A DNA stretch of 64,000 nucleotides from Bradyrhizobium sp. BR13661 (GCF_029892425.1 NZ_JARXWB010000002.1:186001-250000), one strand, 5' to 3'. Shown: positions 35,027 through 43,855, numbered from the stretch's first letter. A program made the numbers and translations. Notes: generated by a model not told the origin, from the letters alone.

Positions 35027-36096
35027 TGTCCGTACCCATGGAAACCCCGATCTCCTTCACCAATGTCGGCCGCTCGAAATGGTGGCAGCGTGGCATCTTT
35101 GCCTCGCAGACCGGCTACGTCCTGCTGGCGCTCGTGGTGCTGATGATCGTGATGCATTTTGCCAGCCCCTATTTCTTCACTGAAGGCAACATGCAGAACG
35201 TGGCGAAGAACTTTTCCTTCATCGCCATTGCCACGCTCGGAATCACCTTCGTCATCATCACCGGCGGCATCGATCTCTCGGTCGGCTCGATGATGTGCTT
35301 CTCCGCGATGATCACCTCGATGGTGATGGTCGAGCTGTCGGCGCCGGGATCGCCTTTCGTGCATATGGCCGCCGATGGCAAGACGGTCGTCGCCAATGTG
35401 CCCGGGTTGATCCTTCTGATCTCGATACTCGCAGGGCTGTTCACCGCGTTTGTCGTCGGGCTCGTCAACGGCTTCTGCATTGCGATGCTCGGGCTGTCGC
35501 CCTTCGTCACCACGCTCGGCATGCTTTCGATCGTGCGCGGGCTCGCCTATGTCGTCTCGAACGGCCGCGGCAGCTTCCCGGGCGGGCCCGATGCCGAGTA
35601 TTTCTACGCGCTGACCTCGGGCGACGTGCTCGGCGTGCCTGCGCCCTTCATCTATCTGCTGATACTCGCGGCCGTGATGGCGGTCGTGCTGCATCACACG
35701 AGTTTCGGTCGCCACGTCTTTGCGCTCGGCGGCAACGAGAAGGCGGCCGAGCTGACCGGCATCCCGGTCGTGCGCGTGAAGATCGAAGTCTATGTGATCT
35801 GCGCGCTCGCCGCAGGGCTGCAAGGCATCATCATCTCGGGTTGGCTCGGATCCGCGCCTGCCAATATGGCGACGTCCTACGAGCTCAACGTCATTGCGGC
35901 CGCAGTCATCGGCGGCGCCAACCTCGCCGGCGGCCTTGGTGGTCCCCTGGGCGCCATCGTCGGCTGCGTGCTGCTGGAGGTGATCCGCAACGGCCTCGTG
36001 CTCGCGCAGGTCAACTCCTACTGGCAGCAGACGCTGGTGGGCGTGATCATCATCCTTGCCGTGCTGGTCGACCGCATCCGCTCGCGCATGACTTAA
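35026..36096 (+). CDS. Sugar ABC transporter permease (CUT2 family)
   Basis: The 356-residue inner-membrane permease has about nine or ten membrane segments. It has the CUT2 motif LGITFVIITGGIDLSVGSMMCFSAM, NGFCIAMLGLSPFVTTLGMLSIVRGLAYVVSNG, GRHVFALGGNEKAAELTGIPV (cytoplasmic loop contacting the ATPase) and AAAVIGGANLAGGLGG. An inserted stretch of about 30 residues (SAPGSPFVHMAADGKTVVANVPG) forms a larger periplasmic loop than usual. It overlaps the ATPase gene by one base. A hairpin follows before the binding-protein gene. Confidence 0.9.
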
Positions 36097-36103
36097 CGAG
36101 TTA

Positions 36104-36145
36104 CTCCGGCAGGACAACGAAAGATCGTCTATCCGCCTGCCGGAG
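36104..36145 (+). other. Intercistronic hairpin before the sugar-binding protein gene
   Basis: CTCCGGCAGG (36104-36113) and CCTGCCGGAG (36136-36145) form a perfect 10-base stem with a 22-base loop, 8 bases after the permease stop. No T-run follows. It could be a processing or stabilising element that lets the downstream binding protein be made in excess. Confidence 0.55.
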
Positions 36146-36189
36146 CATCACATCACAAATGGATAGGCATCAAAGTGTGGAGGGAAAGC

Positions 36190-37122
36190 ATGAAGAAGCT
36201 TCTGTTGGCTGGCGTGACCATCGCGATGATGGCGACCCCGGCATTTGCCCAGACCTACAAGTTCGCCGTCGTTCCCAAGGCGATGAACAATCCGTTCTTC
36301 GACGTGGCGCGTGACGGCTGCCTGAAGCGCGCCAAGGAGCTCGGCAATGTCGAGTGCATCTACAAGGGACCCATCGAGCACGAGCCGGCGACGCAGGCGC
36401 AGATCATCCAGGACTTCATCACCCAGAAGGTGGATGGGCTCGCCATCTCGGTCGCCGACGTCGCGGCGATGACCAAGTCGATCGACGCAGCGGCTGCGGC
36501 CGGCATCCCTGTCATCACGTTTGACGCGGATGCGCCGGGCTCCAAGCGGCAAGCCTATATCGGCACCAACAACAAGGACTTCGGCCTCGCGCTCGGCAAG
36601 CAGCTGCTCCAGCTGCGCCCCGAGGGCGGCAAATACGCCATGGTCTCCGGCGGCCCGGGTGCGAAGAACCTTGCCGAGCGTGTCGATGGTGTCCGCGAAG
36701 CGCTCAAGGGCTCCAAATGGGTCGAGGTCCAGGGTTCGCCGACCTTCTGCAACGACGATTCCGCGCTTGCGGTTCAGCAGATGGCGGACCTCCGTACGGC
36801 GACGCCCGATCTCGCGGCGATCGTGCCGGTCGGCGGCTGGCCGATGTTCGCGCCCGAGGGCTACAAGGCCTTTGTCAACAAGAACAAGAAGGATATCGAC
36901 GCCGGCAAGTTTACGCTCGTCGTCGCCGATACGCTGAAGATGCAGCTCGAACTGCTGCGCGACGGCTACTCCAACGCGCTCACCGGCCAGCGTCCGTTCG
37001 AAATGGGCGAGAAGTCGATGGACACGTTGCTCGCCATCAAGAAGGGCCAGAAGGTTCCGGAGGTGATCTACACCGGTCTCGACCTGGTGACGAAGGACAA
37101 CGTCGCCCAGCTCCTGAAGTAG
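36190..37122 (+). CDS. Sugar ABC transporter periplasmic binding protein
   Basis: The 310-residue product has a signal peptide (KKLLLAGVTIAMMATPAFA, cleavage before QTYKF) and the Peripla_BP_4 fold: FAVVPKAMNNPFFDVARDGCLKRAKELG, AQIIQDFITQKVDGLAISVADV, PVITFDADAPGSKRQAYIGTNNKDFG and a GLDLVTKDN end. A GGAGGGAAAGC site before ATG 36190 fixes the start. It comes last among the transporter genes, where the usual order puts it first, behind a strong hairpin. Cargo is probably an aldopentose or 6-deoxyhexose by context. Confidence 0.9.
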   Translation: MKKLLLAGVTIAMMATPAFAQTYKFAVVPKAMNNPFFDVARDGCLKRAKELGNVECIYKGPIEHEPATQAQIIQDFITQKVDGLAISVADVAAMTKSIDAAAAAGIPVITFDADAPGSKRQAYIGTNNKDFGLALGKQLLQLRPEGGKYAMVSGGPGAKNLAERVDGVREALKGSKWVEVQGSPTFCNDDSALAVQQMADLRTATPDLAAIVPVGGWPMFAPEGYKAFVNKNKKDIDAGKFTLVVADTLKMQLELLRDGYSNALTGQRPFEMGEKSMDTLLAIKKGQKVPEVIYTGLDLVTKDNVAQLLK

Positions 37123-37152
37123 GAACATTACCAGCCCAACGTTCCTGCGTTA

Positions 37153-37186
37153 CACTCCCTCTCCCGCGCTCGCGGGGGAGGGAGTG
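37153..37186 (+). terminator. Palindromic repeat / possible terminator after the binding-protein gene
   Basis: CACTCCCTCTCCCGCG and its near-perfect complement (one G-T pair) form a 16-base stem with almost no loop. CTACTTTT follows. It resembles the GC-rich class 3 repeats elsewhere in the window and could reduce read-through into the aldo/keto reductase gene. Confidence 0.6.
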
Positions 37187-37215
37187 CTACTTTTGCGGAT
37201 TGGAAGGACATTGCA

Positions 37216-38196
37216 ATGAAGCGTGCGCAGTTGGCTAAAGGCCTCGACGTCACCACAATCGGCCTTGGCTCCGCGCCGCTCGGCGGCCTGTTTTCGGGGG
37301 TCAGCGATGCGGACGCGGAAGCCACCGTCGCGAAGGCCTGGTCGCTGGGTATCCGCTTCTTCGATACCGCGCCGCTCTACGGCTTTGGTCTCGCCGAGCG
37401 CCGTTTGGGTGCCTTCCTGCGGCAACAGCCGCGCGAGTCCTATGCGATCTCGACCAAGGTCGGCCGGCTGCTGCGCGCGCCTGGTGGCACGACGGTCGAG
37501 GATGATCATTACAAGGACGCGCCCGCGCTGCGGCCGCAATTCGATTTCAGCTATGACGGCGTGATGCGGTCGGTCGAGGAAAGTCTTGACCGCCTCGGGC
37601 TCGATCGCGTCGATGTGCTGCTCGTGCACGATCCCGATGATCACTACGACGATGCCGTCAACGGTGCTTTCCGTGCGCTGATGCGGCTGCGCGACGACGG
37701 CACGGTTAAGGCGATCGGTTCCGGCATGAACCAGTCGGAGATGCTCACGCGGTTCGCCGAAGCCGTGCCGGTCGATTGCTTCCTGCTCGCCGGCCGCTAC
37801 ACGCTGCTCGACCAGGGCGCGTTGGATGCGCTTTTCCCCATCTGCGCCGCGAAGAACATCGGCATTCTGCTGGGGGGCATCTACAACAGCGGCATCCTGG
37901 CCAATCCGCACACCGGTGCGAAGTTCAACTATGAGGACGCCGGCGCGGCGCTCGTGGCGCGCGCGCTCGAGCTCGAGCAACTCTCCCGCAAGCACGGCAC
38001 CGAGCTGAAGGCCGCGGCTTTTCAGTTCTGCATGGCCCATCCGGCGGTCACGGTCGCCGTGACGGGGGCACGCAACGCCGCAGAAGTCGCCGACAACATC
38101 GCGATGTCGGAGCGCGCGGTGCCGCAGGCCTTCTGGCAGGAGCTGCGCGCCAAAAACCTGGTCGACGCACGGGCGCCGCTGCCGGGCGGAGCGTAA
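37216..38196 (+). CDS. Aldo/keto reductase, D-threo-aldose/L-fucose dehydrogenase-like
   Basis: The 326-residue AKR barrel has the tetrad Asp/Tyr in FDTAPLYGFGLAERRLG, Lys in ISTKVGRLL, and His in LLVHDPDD. The YGFGLAE and KVGRLLR sections and the DDHYKDAPALRPQFDFSYDGVMRSVEESL block fit the D-threo-aldose 1-dehydrogenase (L-fucose/L-galactose dehydrogenase) subgroup. These enzymes oxidise the sugar to its 1,5-lactone. The next gene, 3 bases on, is a lactonase-type amidohydrolase, consistent with this step. The sugar specificity is inferred. Confidence 0.82.
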   Translation: MKRAQLAKGLDVTTIGLGSAPLGGLFSGVSDADAEATVAKAWSLGIRFFDTAPLYGFGLAERRLGAFLRQQPRESYAISTKVGRLLRAPGGTTVEDDHYKDAPALRPQFDFSYDGVMRSVEESLDRLGLDRVDVLLVHDPDDHYDDAVNGAFRALMRLRDDGTVKAIGSGMNQSEMLTRFAEAVPVDCFLLAGRYTLLDQGALDALFPICAAKNIGILLGGIYNSGILANPHTGAKFNYEDAGAALVARALELEQLSRKHGTELKAAAFQFCMAHPAVTVAVTGARNAAEVADNIAMSERAVPQAFWQELRAKNLVDARAPLPGGA

Positions 38197-38199
38197 GCC

Positions 38200-39042
38200 A
38201 TGATGATCGACGCCCACCAGCATTTCTGGGATCCCGCACGCGCCAACTATCCCTGGATGAATGCCCCTGAGCTGACGCCGATCCGCCGCGCCTTCGGCCC
38301 TGCCGATCTCGCGCCGCTCTTGAGAGCGAACGGCATCGACGCGAGCATCCTGGTGCAATGCCGTTCCTCGCTCGAGGAGACCGAGGAATTCCTGGCGGTC
38401 GCGCATGCCACGCCCACTGTCATTGGCGTCGTCGGCTGGGCTGATCTGACGAACGGCTCGCTCGGCGACACGCTCGATCGCCTGCGCAATTTGCCGGGCG
38501 GCACAAAGCTGGTCGGTATCCGCCACCAGGTTCACGACGAGGCCGATCCGGACTGGCTGTTGCGCGCCGATGTCCAGCGCGGATTGGCTGAACTGTTCGC
38601 CCGCGACCTCACCTATGATTTCCTCGTCCGCACCCGCGAGCTGCCCGCCGCGATCGCGACCGCAAAGGCCTTTCCACAGGCCCGCTTCGTGCTGGATCAC
38701 GCCGCAAAGCCGCCGATCGCCGATGGCGGCAGCGTCGAATGGTCCGACCGCATCGCAGCGCTGGCAGCCTGCAGCAATGTCTGGTGCAAGGTCTCGGGCC
38801 TCGCCACCGAAGCGAAATGGAACGATTGGGACGCCGAGCTGCTGTTTCCGTATCTCCGGCACGTTGCGAATTGCTTTGGCGAGGATCGCCTGATCTTCGG
38901 CTCGGACTGGCCGGTGTGCCTGCTCGCGGGCAGCTACGGCGAAATCAAGCGCGCGCTGGAGGCGTGCCTGGCAAAGCTGGGTCCGAGCGTGCGCGAGAAG
39001 GCGCTCGGGGTGAATGCAAAGGCTGCGTATCGGCTGACATAA
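38200..39042 (+). CDS. Amidohydrolase-family lactonase (L-fuconolactonase-like, COG3618)
   Basis: The 280-residue TIM-barrel hydrolase begins MIDAHQHFWDPARANYPWM (metal-binding HxH). It continues with VGIRHQVHDEADPDWLL, FVLDHAAKPPI (His ligand), VWCKVSGLATEA and LIFGSDWPVCLLAG (Asp). These are the markers of the sugar-lactone hydrolase group that includes L-fuconolactonase and L-rhamnonolactonase. It follows the aldo/keto reductase gene by 3 bases. Together they could run dehydrogenase plus lactonase steps of an oxidative sugar route. ATG 38203 is an equal start candidate. Confidence 0.82.
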   Translation: MMIDAHQHFWDPARANYPWMNAPELTPIRRAFGPADLAPLLRANGIDASILVQCRSSLEETEEFLAVAHATPTVIGVVGWADLTNGSLGDTLDRLRNLPGGTKLVGIRHQVHDEADPDWLLRADVQRGLAELFARDLTYDFLVRTRELPAAIATAKAFPQARFVLDHAAKPPIADGGSVEWSDRIAALAACSNVWCKVSGLATEAKWNDWDAELLFPYLRHVANCFGEDRLIFGSDWPVCLLAGSYGEIKRALEACLAKLGPSVREKALGVNAKAAYRLT

Positions 39043-39066
39043 TCGCGGTCGAGGCGCTCCTTTCTT

Positions 39067-39217
39067 CCTTCTCCCCTTGCGGGAGAAGGTGGCGCGAAGC
39101 GCCGGATGAGGGGTTGTCTGCGCAAGTCCAGGACTGCCTATGCGGAGACAGACCCCTCGCCCTAGTGAGTCTGTGTCCACCAGCGGAGCTGCCCTCTCCC
39201 GCAGGGGGAGAGGGCAC
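39067..39217. repeat. Compound GC-rich palindromic repeat (class 3)
   Basis: It contains two nested hairpins (around 39068-39089 and 39190-39216, CCTCTCCC against GGGAGAGG) and complementary GGGGTTGTCTG/CAGACCCC segments between. It fills the gap between the amidohydrolase and the convergent NTF2-like gene. No coding potential is evident. Confidence 0.7.
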
Positions 39218-39234
39218 AGTAACGAGCAGCCCCC

Positions 39235-39600
39235 TCACGCGCCCGCAGGCACCTGATCCAGAAATCCCGTGATGCTCTGGATACGGCCGTCCTTCAGCAC
39301 GGCGAAATCAGTCCCCTTGATCGGGCTGTCGGCACCATCGGGGCCGAGGCCCCATGAGAAGCGCACATGGTCGCCGTAGCCGTTGGGCTCGCCGATCAGG
39401 CTGAACTTGAAATCGGGAAAGCGCTGCTGCACGCCTGCGATCAGTGCATCGATGCCGTCCCGGCCATCGCCCTTCATCAACGGATCGACATAGCTCGCAT
39501 CCGCCGTCCAGTTTTCGCTCAGCAGTTCGCGCCGGCGGCTTTGCGCGCGCTCGTTCCAGAGATCGATGTAGCGGCGGGCGATGGTGACGTGGTCGGTCAT
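39235..39600 (-). CDS. NTF2-like / SnoaL-type nuclear transport factor 2 family protein
   Basis: A 121-residue cone-fold protein: VTIARRYIDLWNERAQSRRRELLSENWTADASYVDPL, then GIDALIAGVQQRFPDFKFSLIGEPNGYGDHVRFSWGLGPDG and FAVLKDGRIQSITGFLD. Members act as small isomerases, hydrolases or ligand binders; the role here is unknown. AAGGAGAG lies before the ATG at 39600; a longer frame upstream lacks such a site. Monocistronic, upstream of a convergent repeat. Confidence 0.82.
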   Translation of the reverse strand: MTDHVTIARRYIDLWNERAQSRRRELLSENWTADASYVDPLMKGDGRDGIDALIAGVQQRFPDFKFSLIGEPNGYGDHVRFSWGLGPDGADSPIKGTDFAVLKDGRIQSITGFLDQVPAGA

Positions 39601-39750
39601 GGGGCTCTCCTTCGATGGCGCCGTGGTTCGGCTGACCGTCACTATCGAAGGTTCGCGCGCGGGGATCGATTACCTCGGAGATCGTGTGTTCGAAAAAAAA
39701 GAGCGCGATGATGGCTCATCGCGCTCCCTCGTATGTTGGTGCTGCGAAAA

Positions 39751-40101
39751 TTACTTCGCCGCAGTCACCATGATCTCGACGGTGTATTGTGGCGCGGCCA
39801 GCTTGGCTTCGACGGTGGCGCGGGCCGGGGTGTTGCCGGGCGAGACCCAGCCGTCCCACACGGCGTTCATTTCCTGGAACGTCTTCATGTCGGTGATGTA
39901 GATCGTGGCCGACAGCAGCTTCGACTTGTCGGTGCCGGCCTTGGCGAGGTGGCCGTCGATGGTCTTCAGGATGTCCTGGGTCTGCTTGGTCACGCTTTCA
40001 CCGGCCGCGTTGCTGGCGACGACACCGGCGAGATAGACGGTGTTGCCGTGCACGACGACCTGGCTCATGCGCGGGCCGGTTTCAAAACGCTGAATGCTCA
40101 T
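39751..40101 (-). CDS. RidA-family enamine/imine deaminase
   Basis: RidA proteins hydrolyse reactive enamines such as 2-aminoacrylate. The 116-residue product has the full core: VYLAGVVASNAAGESVTKQTQDILKTIDGHLAKAGTDKSKLLSATIYITDMKTFQEMNAVWDGW, then TPARATVEAKLAAPQYTVEI with the active-site Arg of the PARATV motif. It may therefore be catalytically competent. AAGGAG lies upstream of the ATG at 40101. Tandem 18-base repeats lie in its upstream region. Confidence 0.88.
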   Translation of the reverse strand: MSIQRFETGPRMSQVVVHGNTVYLAGVVASNAAGESVTKQTQDILKTIDGHLAKAGTDKSKLLSATIYITDMKTFQEMNAVWDGWVSPGNTPARATVEAKLAAPQYTVEIMVTAAK

Positions 40102-40164
40102 TTGCGGGATCTCCTTGAGGGAATGGCGGCCCTGTCTAGCGCAGCACACCTCGCTGTGCCACCC

Positions 40165-40236
40165 CAGGCACGCATGCGTTGCCAGGCACGCATGCGTTGC
40201 CGGGCACGCATGCGATCCTGACGATGCATGCGTGCC
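40165..40236. repeat. Tandem 18-base repeat with GCATGC cores
   Basis: Two exact copies of an 18-base unit (CAGGCACGCATGCGTTGC) at 40165-40182 and 40183-40200 are followed by a partial third copy (40201-40215). An inverted piece GCATGCGTGCC lies at 40226-40236. It fills the short gap between the esterase gene's end and the RidA start, so it forms part of the RidA leader. Confidence 0.85.
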
Positions 40237-41154
40237 TCACGGAAACCGGCTGAAGAACGCCCAGATCGTCTCGGCGCCGTCGATGTCGCCATTCTGCGGG
40301 CCCAGCAGGGCGGCGGCAAGTTTCGGGAAGCGGGCATCTGGAAACATGCCGGGCATGCGATGGCCGCCATTGTTGACGCGATAGAGCGCGACATCGTGTC
40401 CCGGTGGGCAGCGTGACGAAATCAGCGTCACCGTGGACTGATCGCTGGGATTTTTGTCGGGCAGTTCGGTCACGCCGGCGTCGGTCGCGGCACAGCCATT
40501 GAGGTTGCGCCAGAACGCAAGCGTCTTTTCCGTCGACCAATAGCCGTTGGCGGCGAAATAGCTGGTGCCGCGGCCGCCCTCATAGGGGATCAGCGGATCG
40601 ACCGTGCCGTTCATCATCAGCATCGGCAGCGGCCGCGATGGATGACATGCGGCGGCCGATTCATCGGTCAGGTTCATGATGACGCTGGCGCCCGCCGCGA
40701 ACAGATCGGCGCGATTGCACACCAGCGTCATGGCCATCGCGCCGCCATTGGAAATGCCGGTGACATAGACGCGCGTCGCGTCCGCCGTGCCGTCCTTGAC
40801 GAGCTTGTTCACCAGCGCGGCGATGAACGCTATATCGTCGGTGCCCTCGGGCGGGCCGCTGCCGGCGCGCCGTTCGTCGGGCCGTGCATCGGCCCAGGCG
40901 TGGTCGAGGCCATCGGGGAAGACCACGGCAAAGTCGTCGCGCTTGGCGATCAGCGGCCATGCCGTCCGCGTCACCATGTCGGCGCCGCTCTGCGTCTTGC
41001 CGTGCAGCACGACGACCAGCGGCGCGGGCTTCTTCGGCGCCCGCATCACGATGTAACTGCGATCCGTGCCGTTGAGGTTGATCGTGTCGGCGCGAACAGG
41101 CACGGCGGCCAGCAGCGCCACCGCGAACATGGAAACACCGGCCAACCACCGCAT
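40237..41154 (-). CDS. Secreted PHB-depolymerase/LpqC-type esterase
   Basis: The 305-residue product has a signal peptide (cleavage near VRA, residue 22) and an alpha/beta hydrolase domain of the esterase PHB depolymerase (Fae/LpqC) type. It shows PLVVVLHGKTQSGADMV, VVFPDGLDHAWAD, nucleophile Ser in VTGISNGGAMAMTL, acid Asp in MMNGTVDPLIPYEGG, and His in NNGGHRMPG. Extracellular or periplasmic ester cleavage is expected; the polymer or ester is not evident. It starts 3 bases after the stop of the FAD-dependent gene, so the two are probably cotranscribed. Confidence 0.87.
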   Translation of the reverse strand: MRWLAGVSMFAVALLAAVPVRADTINLNGTDRSYIVMRAPKKPAPLVVVLHGKTQSGADMVTRTAWPLIAKRDDFAVVFPDGLDHAWADARPDERRAGSGPPEGTDDIAFIAALVNKLVKDGTADATRVYVTGISNGGAMAMTLVCNRADLFAAGASVIMNLTDESAAACHPSRPLPMLMMNGTVDPLIPYEGGRGTSYFAANGYWSTEKTLAFWRNLNGCAATDAGVTELPDKNPSDQSTVTLISSRCPPGHDVALYRVNNGGHRMPGMFPDARFPKLAAALLGPQNGDIDGAETIWAFFSRFP

Positions 41155-41157
41155 GAT

Positions 41158-42816
41158 CTATCCCACTGCCTTTGCCGCGGCGCGCCCCGCGTTGCGGCCC
41201 GAGAACAGGCAGCCGCCGAGGAAGGTGCCCTCCAGCGAGCGATAGCCGTGCACGCCGCCGCCGCCGAAGCCTGCGGCCTCGCCGACCGCATAGAGCCCTG
41301 GAATGATCTGTCCATCAGTGCCGAACACGCGGGAGTCGAGATCGGTCTCGAAGCCGCCGAGCGTCTTGCGGGTGAGGATGTTGAGCTTGACCGCGATCAG
41401 CGGGCCATGTGCGGGATCGAGGATGCGGTGCGGCGAGGCGGTGCGGATCAGTCTGTCGCCGATATAGCGCCGCGCGTTGTGGATGTTCATCACCTGCGCA
41501 TCCTTCACGTAAGGGTTGGCGATCTCGCGGTCACGCGCCTCGATCTGCATCTTGATCGCGTCGAGCTTGAGCAGATCATTGCCGGCGAGCTTGTTCATGG
41601 CGGCAACGAGGTCCGCGATCTTGTCGCGCACGATGAAGTCGACACCATGGCTTTTGAACGCCTCCACCGGCGCCGGCGCGCCCTTGTTGGTGGCGCGGCG
41701 CAAGGTCATGCGCCAGCTTTTTCCCGTAAGGTCCGGATTCTGCTCGGAGCCCGACAGCGCAAATTCCTTCTTGATGATGGCCTGGGTCAGGATGAACCAG
41801 GAATAATCATAGCCTGTCGACATGATGTATTTGAGCTGGCCGAGCGTGTCGGAGCCCGGGAAGAGCGGCGCCGGCAACCGCGTACCCGTTGCGTCGAACC
41901 ACATCGAGGACGGGCCGGGCAAGATGCGGATGCCGTGGCGCGGCCAGATCGGTGACCAGTTCTGGATACCTTCGACATAGTGCCACATGCGGTCGCGGTT
42001 GATCAGCCGCGCGCCGGCTTTTTCCGTGATGCCGATCATGCGGCCGTCGACATGCTCGGGCACGCCGGAGATCATGAACTTTGGCGGCGTACCGAGCCGC
42101 TGCGGCCAGTTCGCGCGCACGAGGTCATGGTTGCCGCCGATGCCGCCGGAGGCGACGATCACGGCCTGCGCCTTCAGCGCAAACTCGCCGACGACGTTGC
42201 GCGATGATCTCTTGCCACGCTCGACATTGGTGGCTTCGAGAATGGCGCCGCTGACGCCATCCACCACGCCGTTGGTGACGGAGAGCGCATCGACGCGATG
42301 GCGGAATTTGAAGATCAGCCGGCCGCTCTTGGCGGCTTCGCGGGCGCGACGCTCGAACGGCTCGACGATGCCGGGGCCGGTGCCCCAGGTGACGTGAAAG
42401 CGCGGCACCGAATTGCCGTGGCCCATCGCGTCATAGCCGCCGCGCTCGGCCCAGCCGACCACGGGGAAGATGCGATGACCCATCGCGCGCAGCCAGTCGC
42501 GCTTCTCGCTCGCTGCGAACGCGACATACGCTTCGGCCCATTTGCGCGGCCACAAGTCTTCCACGCGGTCGAAGCCGGCGGTGCCGAGCCAGTCCTGCAT
42601 CGCAAGGTCGAAGGAGTCCTTGATGCCGAGCCGGCGCTGCTCCGGCGAATCAACCAGGAACAATCCGCCGAACGACCAGAACGCTTGGCCGCCGAGCGAC
42701 TGCTCGCCCTCCTGGTCGATGACGATGACGCGCTTGCCGGCGTCGGCGATTTCGGTCGCCGCCACAAGTCCCGATAGTCCTCCGCCGACGACGATCACGT
42801 CCGCCTGGTCTGCCAT
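41158..42816 (-). CDS. FAD-binding dehydrogenase (KstD/fumarate-reductase flavoprotein family)
   Basis: The 552-residue flavoprotein has an N-terminal Rossmann FAD motif (DVIVVGGGLSGLVAATEIADAGKRVIVIDQE) and a SLGGQAFWSFGGLFLVDSPEQRR section. It also has AVIVASGGIGGNH and the C-terminal FAD-contact AVGEAAGFGGGGVHGYRSLEGTFLGGCLFSGRNAG. This architecture is shared by 3-ketosteroid dehydrogenases and related alpha,beta-desaturases or reductases. The substrate cannot be assigned. No signal peptide is seen. The esterase follows after 3 bases. Confidence 0.85.
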   Translation of the reverse strand: MADQADVIVVGGGLSGLVAATEIADAGKRVIVIDQEGEQSLGGQAFWSFGGLFLVDSPEQRRLGIKDSFDLAMQDWLGTAGFDRVEDLWPRKWAEAYVAFAASEKRDWLRAMGHRIFPVVGWAERGGYDAMGHGNSVPRFHVTWGTGPGIVEPFERRAREAAKSGRLIFKFRHRVDALSVTNGVVDGVSGAILEATNVERGKRSSRNVVGEFALKAQAVIVASGGIGGNHDLVRANWPQRLGTPPKFMISGVPEHVDGRMIGITEKAGARLINRDRMWHYVEGIQNWSPIWPRHGIRILPGPSSMWFDATGTRLPAPLFPGSDTLGQLKYIMSTGYDYSWFILTQAIIKKEFALSGSEQNPDLTGKSWRMTLRRATNKGAPAPVEAFKSHGVDFIVRDKIADLVAAMNKLAGNDLLKLDAIKMQIEARDREIANPYVKDAQVMNIHNARRYIGDRLIRTASPHRILDPAHGPLIAVKLNILTRKTLGGFETDLDSRVFGTDGQIIPGLYAVGEAAGFGGGGVHGYRSLEGTFLGGCLFSGRNAGRAAAKAVG

Positions 42817-43068
42817 TGAGTTCCCCCCTGTAGTTGCCCGGAATTGAAGCCAGCTGCCGTCATTGAGATCAAGGGCTTGTCGCGTAAGACCTCGTTAACT
42901 TGTTCCACTTTGGGATCGAGTCGGACCTGAGTGCAGCGCGAACGCAACACTGGATTTGAATTTGTTTTGAGCGAGCCGGCCTGCCTAGACAAAACCACGG
43001 TAACGACCGACGCTAGGCGCGCATCACCACCTGACACACAGATTCGAAAACGACTGGGGCGGGGGATA

Positions 43069-43539
43069 ATGAAGTTTCTGACGGGGTTGCTTGCGGCGGT
43101 TTGCCTGATCGCATGCATGGGGGCGTCTCACGCGGTGGTTCGGATCGCGGATGACCGCGGCGGCCGGATCGGAACCTACGTCGACAAGTACCAGGACCTC
43201 CGTCAGTCCGGCGACACCGTCATCATCGACGGCCTCTGCGCCTCCGCCTGCACCATCGTCCTTGGCGCCATCCCGCACGATCGCATCTGCGTCACCTCGC
43301 ACGCGACGCTCGGCTTCCACGCAGCCTGGGATTTCGGCAGCAACGGCCGCGCCGTCACCAATCCCGAAGCAACGCAGATGCTCTATGCGATGTATCCCTC
43401 GCAGGTGAAGCGCTGGATCTCGCAGCGCGGCGGCCTCACCCCCCACATGCTGTTCCTGAAGGGCAAGCAGCTGCAGGCCATGTACAAGCCCTGCTACCTC
43501 GACGCGCAGGCCTCGGCGATCAAGCCGTCGGCTAGGTAG
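43069..43539 (+). CDS. Secreted ClpP/crotonase-fold-like protein (COG3904-like), function unknown
   Basis: The 156-residue product has a signal peptide (FLTGLLAAVCLIACMGASHA). Its core VIIDGLCASACTIVLGAIPHDRICVTSHATLGFHAAW resembles the COG3904 periplasmic proteins of ClpP-like fold, where the Ser in CASAC occupies the nucleophile position. The protein is shorter than most such proteins. ATG 43069 follows GGGGGATA; a longer frame upstream has no signal sequence. It appears monocistronic. Confidence 0.7.
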   Translation: MKFLTGLLAAVCLIACMGASHAVVRIADDRGGRIGTYVDKYQDLRQSGDTVIIDGLCASACTIVLGAIPHDRICVTSHATLGFHAAWDFGSNGRAVTNPEATQMLYAMYPSQVKRWISQRGGLTPHMLFLKGKQLQAMYKPCYLDAQASAIKPSAR

Positions 43540-43855
43540 GCTTCGCGGTCGTCGATCGCCTTTCACACTGCTCTCGATGTGGTCATGGCCGGGCATAGCC
43601 GTCCGAAGGACGGCGTCGCTTCCGCTCGCCTATGTCCCGGCCATCCACGTTTTTGGGCCAGGCGAAAAGTTCGTGGATGCCCGGGCCTTCGCCGCGCCGA
43701 AGCGGCTTCGGCCGCGCAGGCGGGACAAGCCCGGGCATGACGAGGATAGGTCGTTGCGCCTCACCTCCGCACCACGTGATCTCCACCCCGCCCCGTTTGG
43801 CTTGCCCGGCCGCTTCCAAGCGCCTATTTCAAAGGCAGCGAACCCGATCCTTGTC
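43540..43855. repeat. Gap with compound palindromic repeat (about 43582-43741)
   Basis: The gap holds one repeat unit with GTCATGGCCGGGCA at the left end and CCCGGGCATGAC at the right, plus internal hairpins (GTCCGAAGGAC; GCCGCGCCGAAGCGGC-like). It belongs to the same broad group as the units at 55749 and 60946. The open frame running through it (43577 onward) is repeat-derived and only its last 64 codons look like a gene. Confidence 0.65.

Noticed and set aside
37150-39180. Minus-strand open frame of 676 codons opposite the reductase and lactonase genes
   Set aside because: Antisense shadow of two well-supported enzymes, extending into palindromic repeats.
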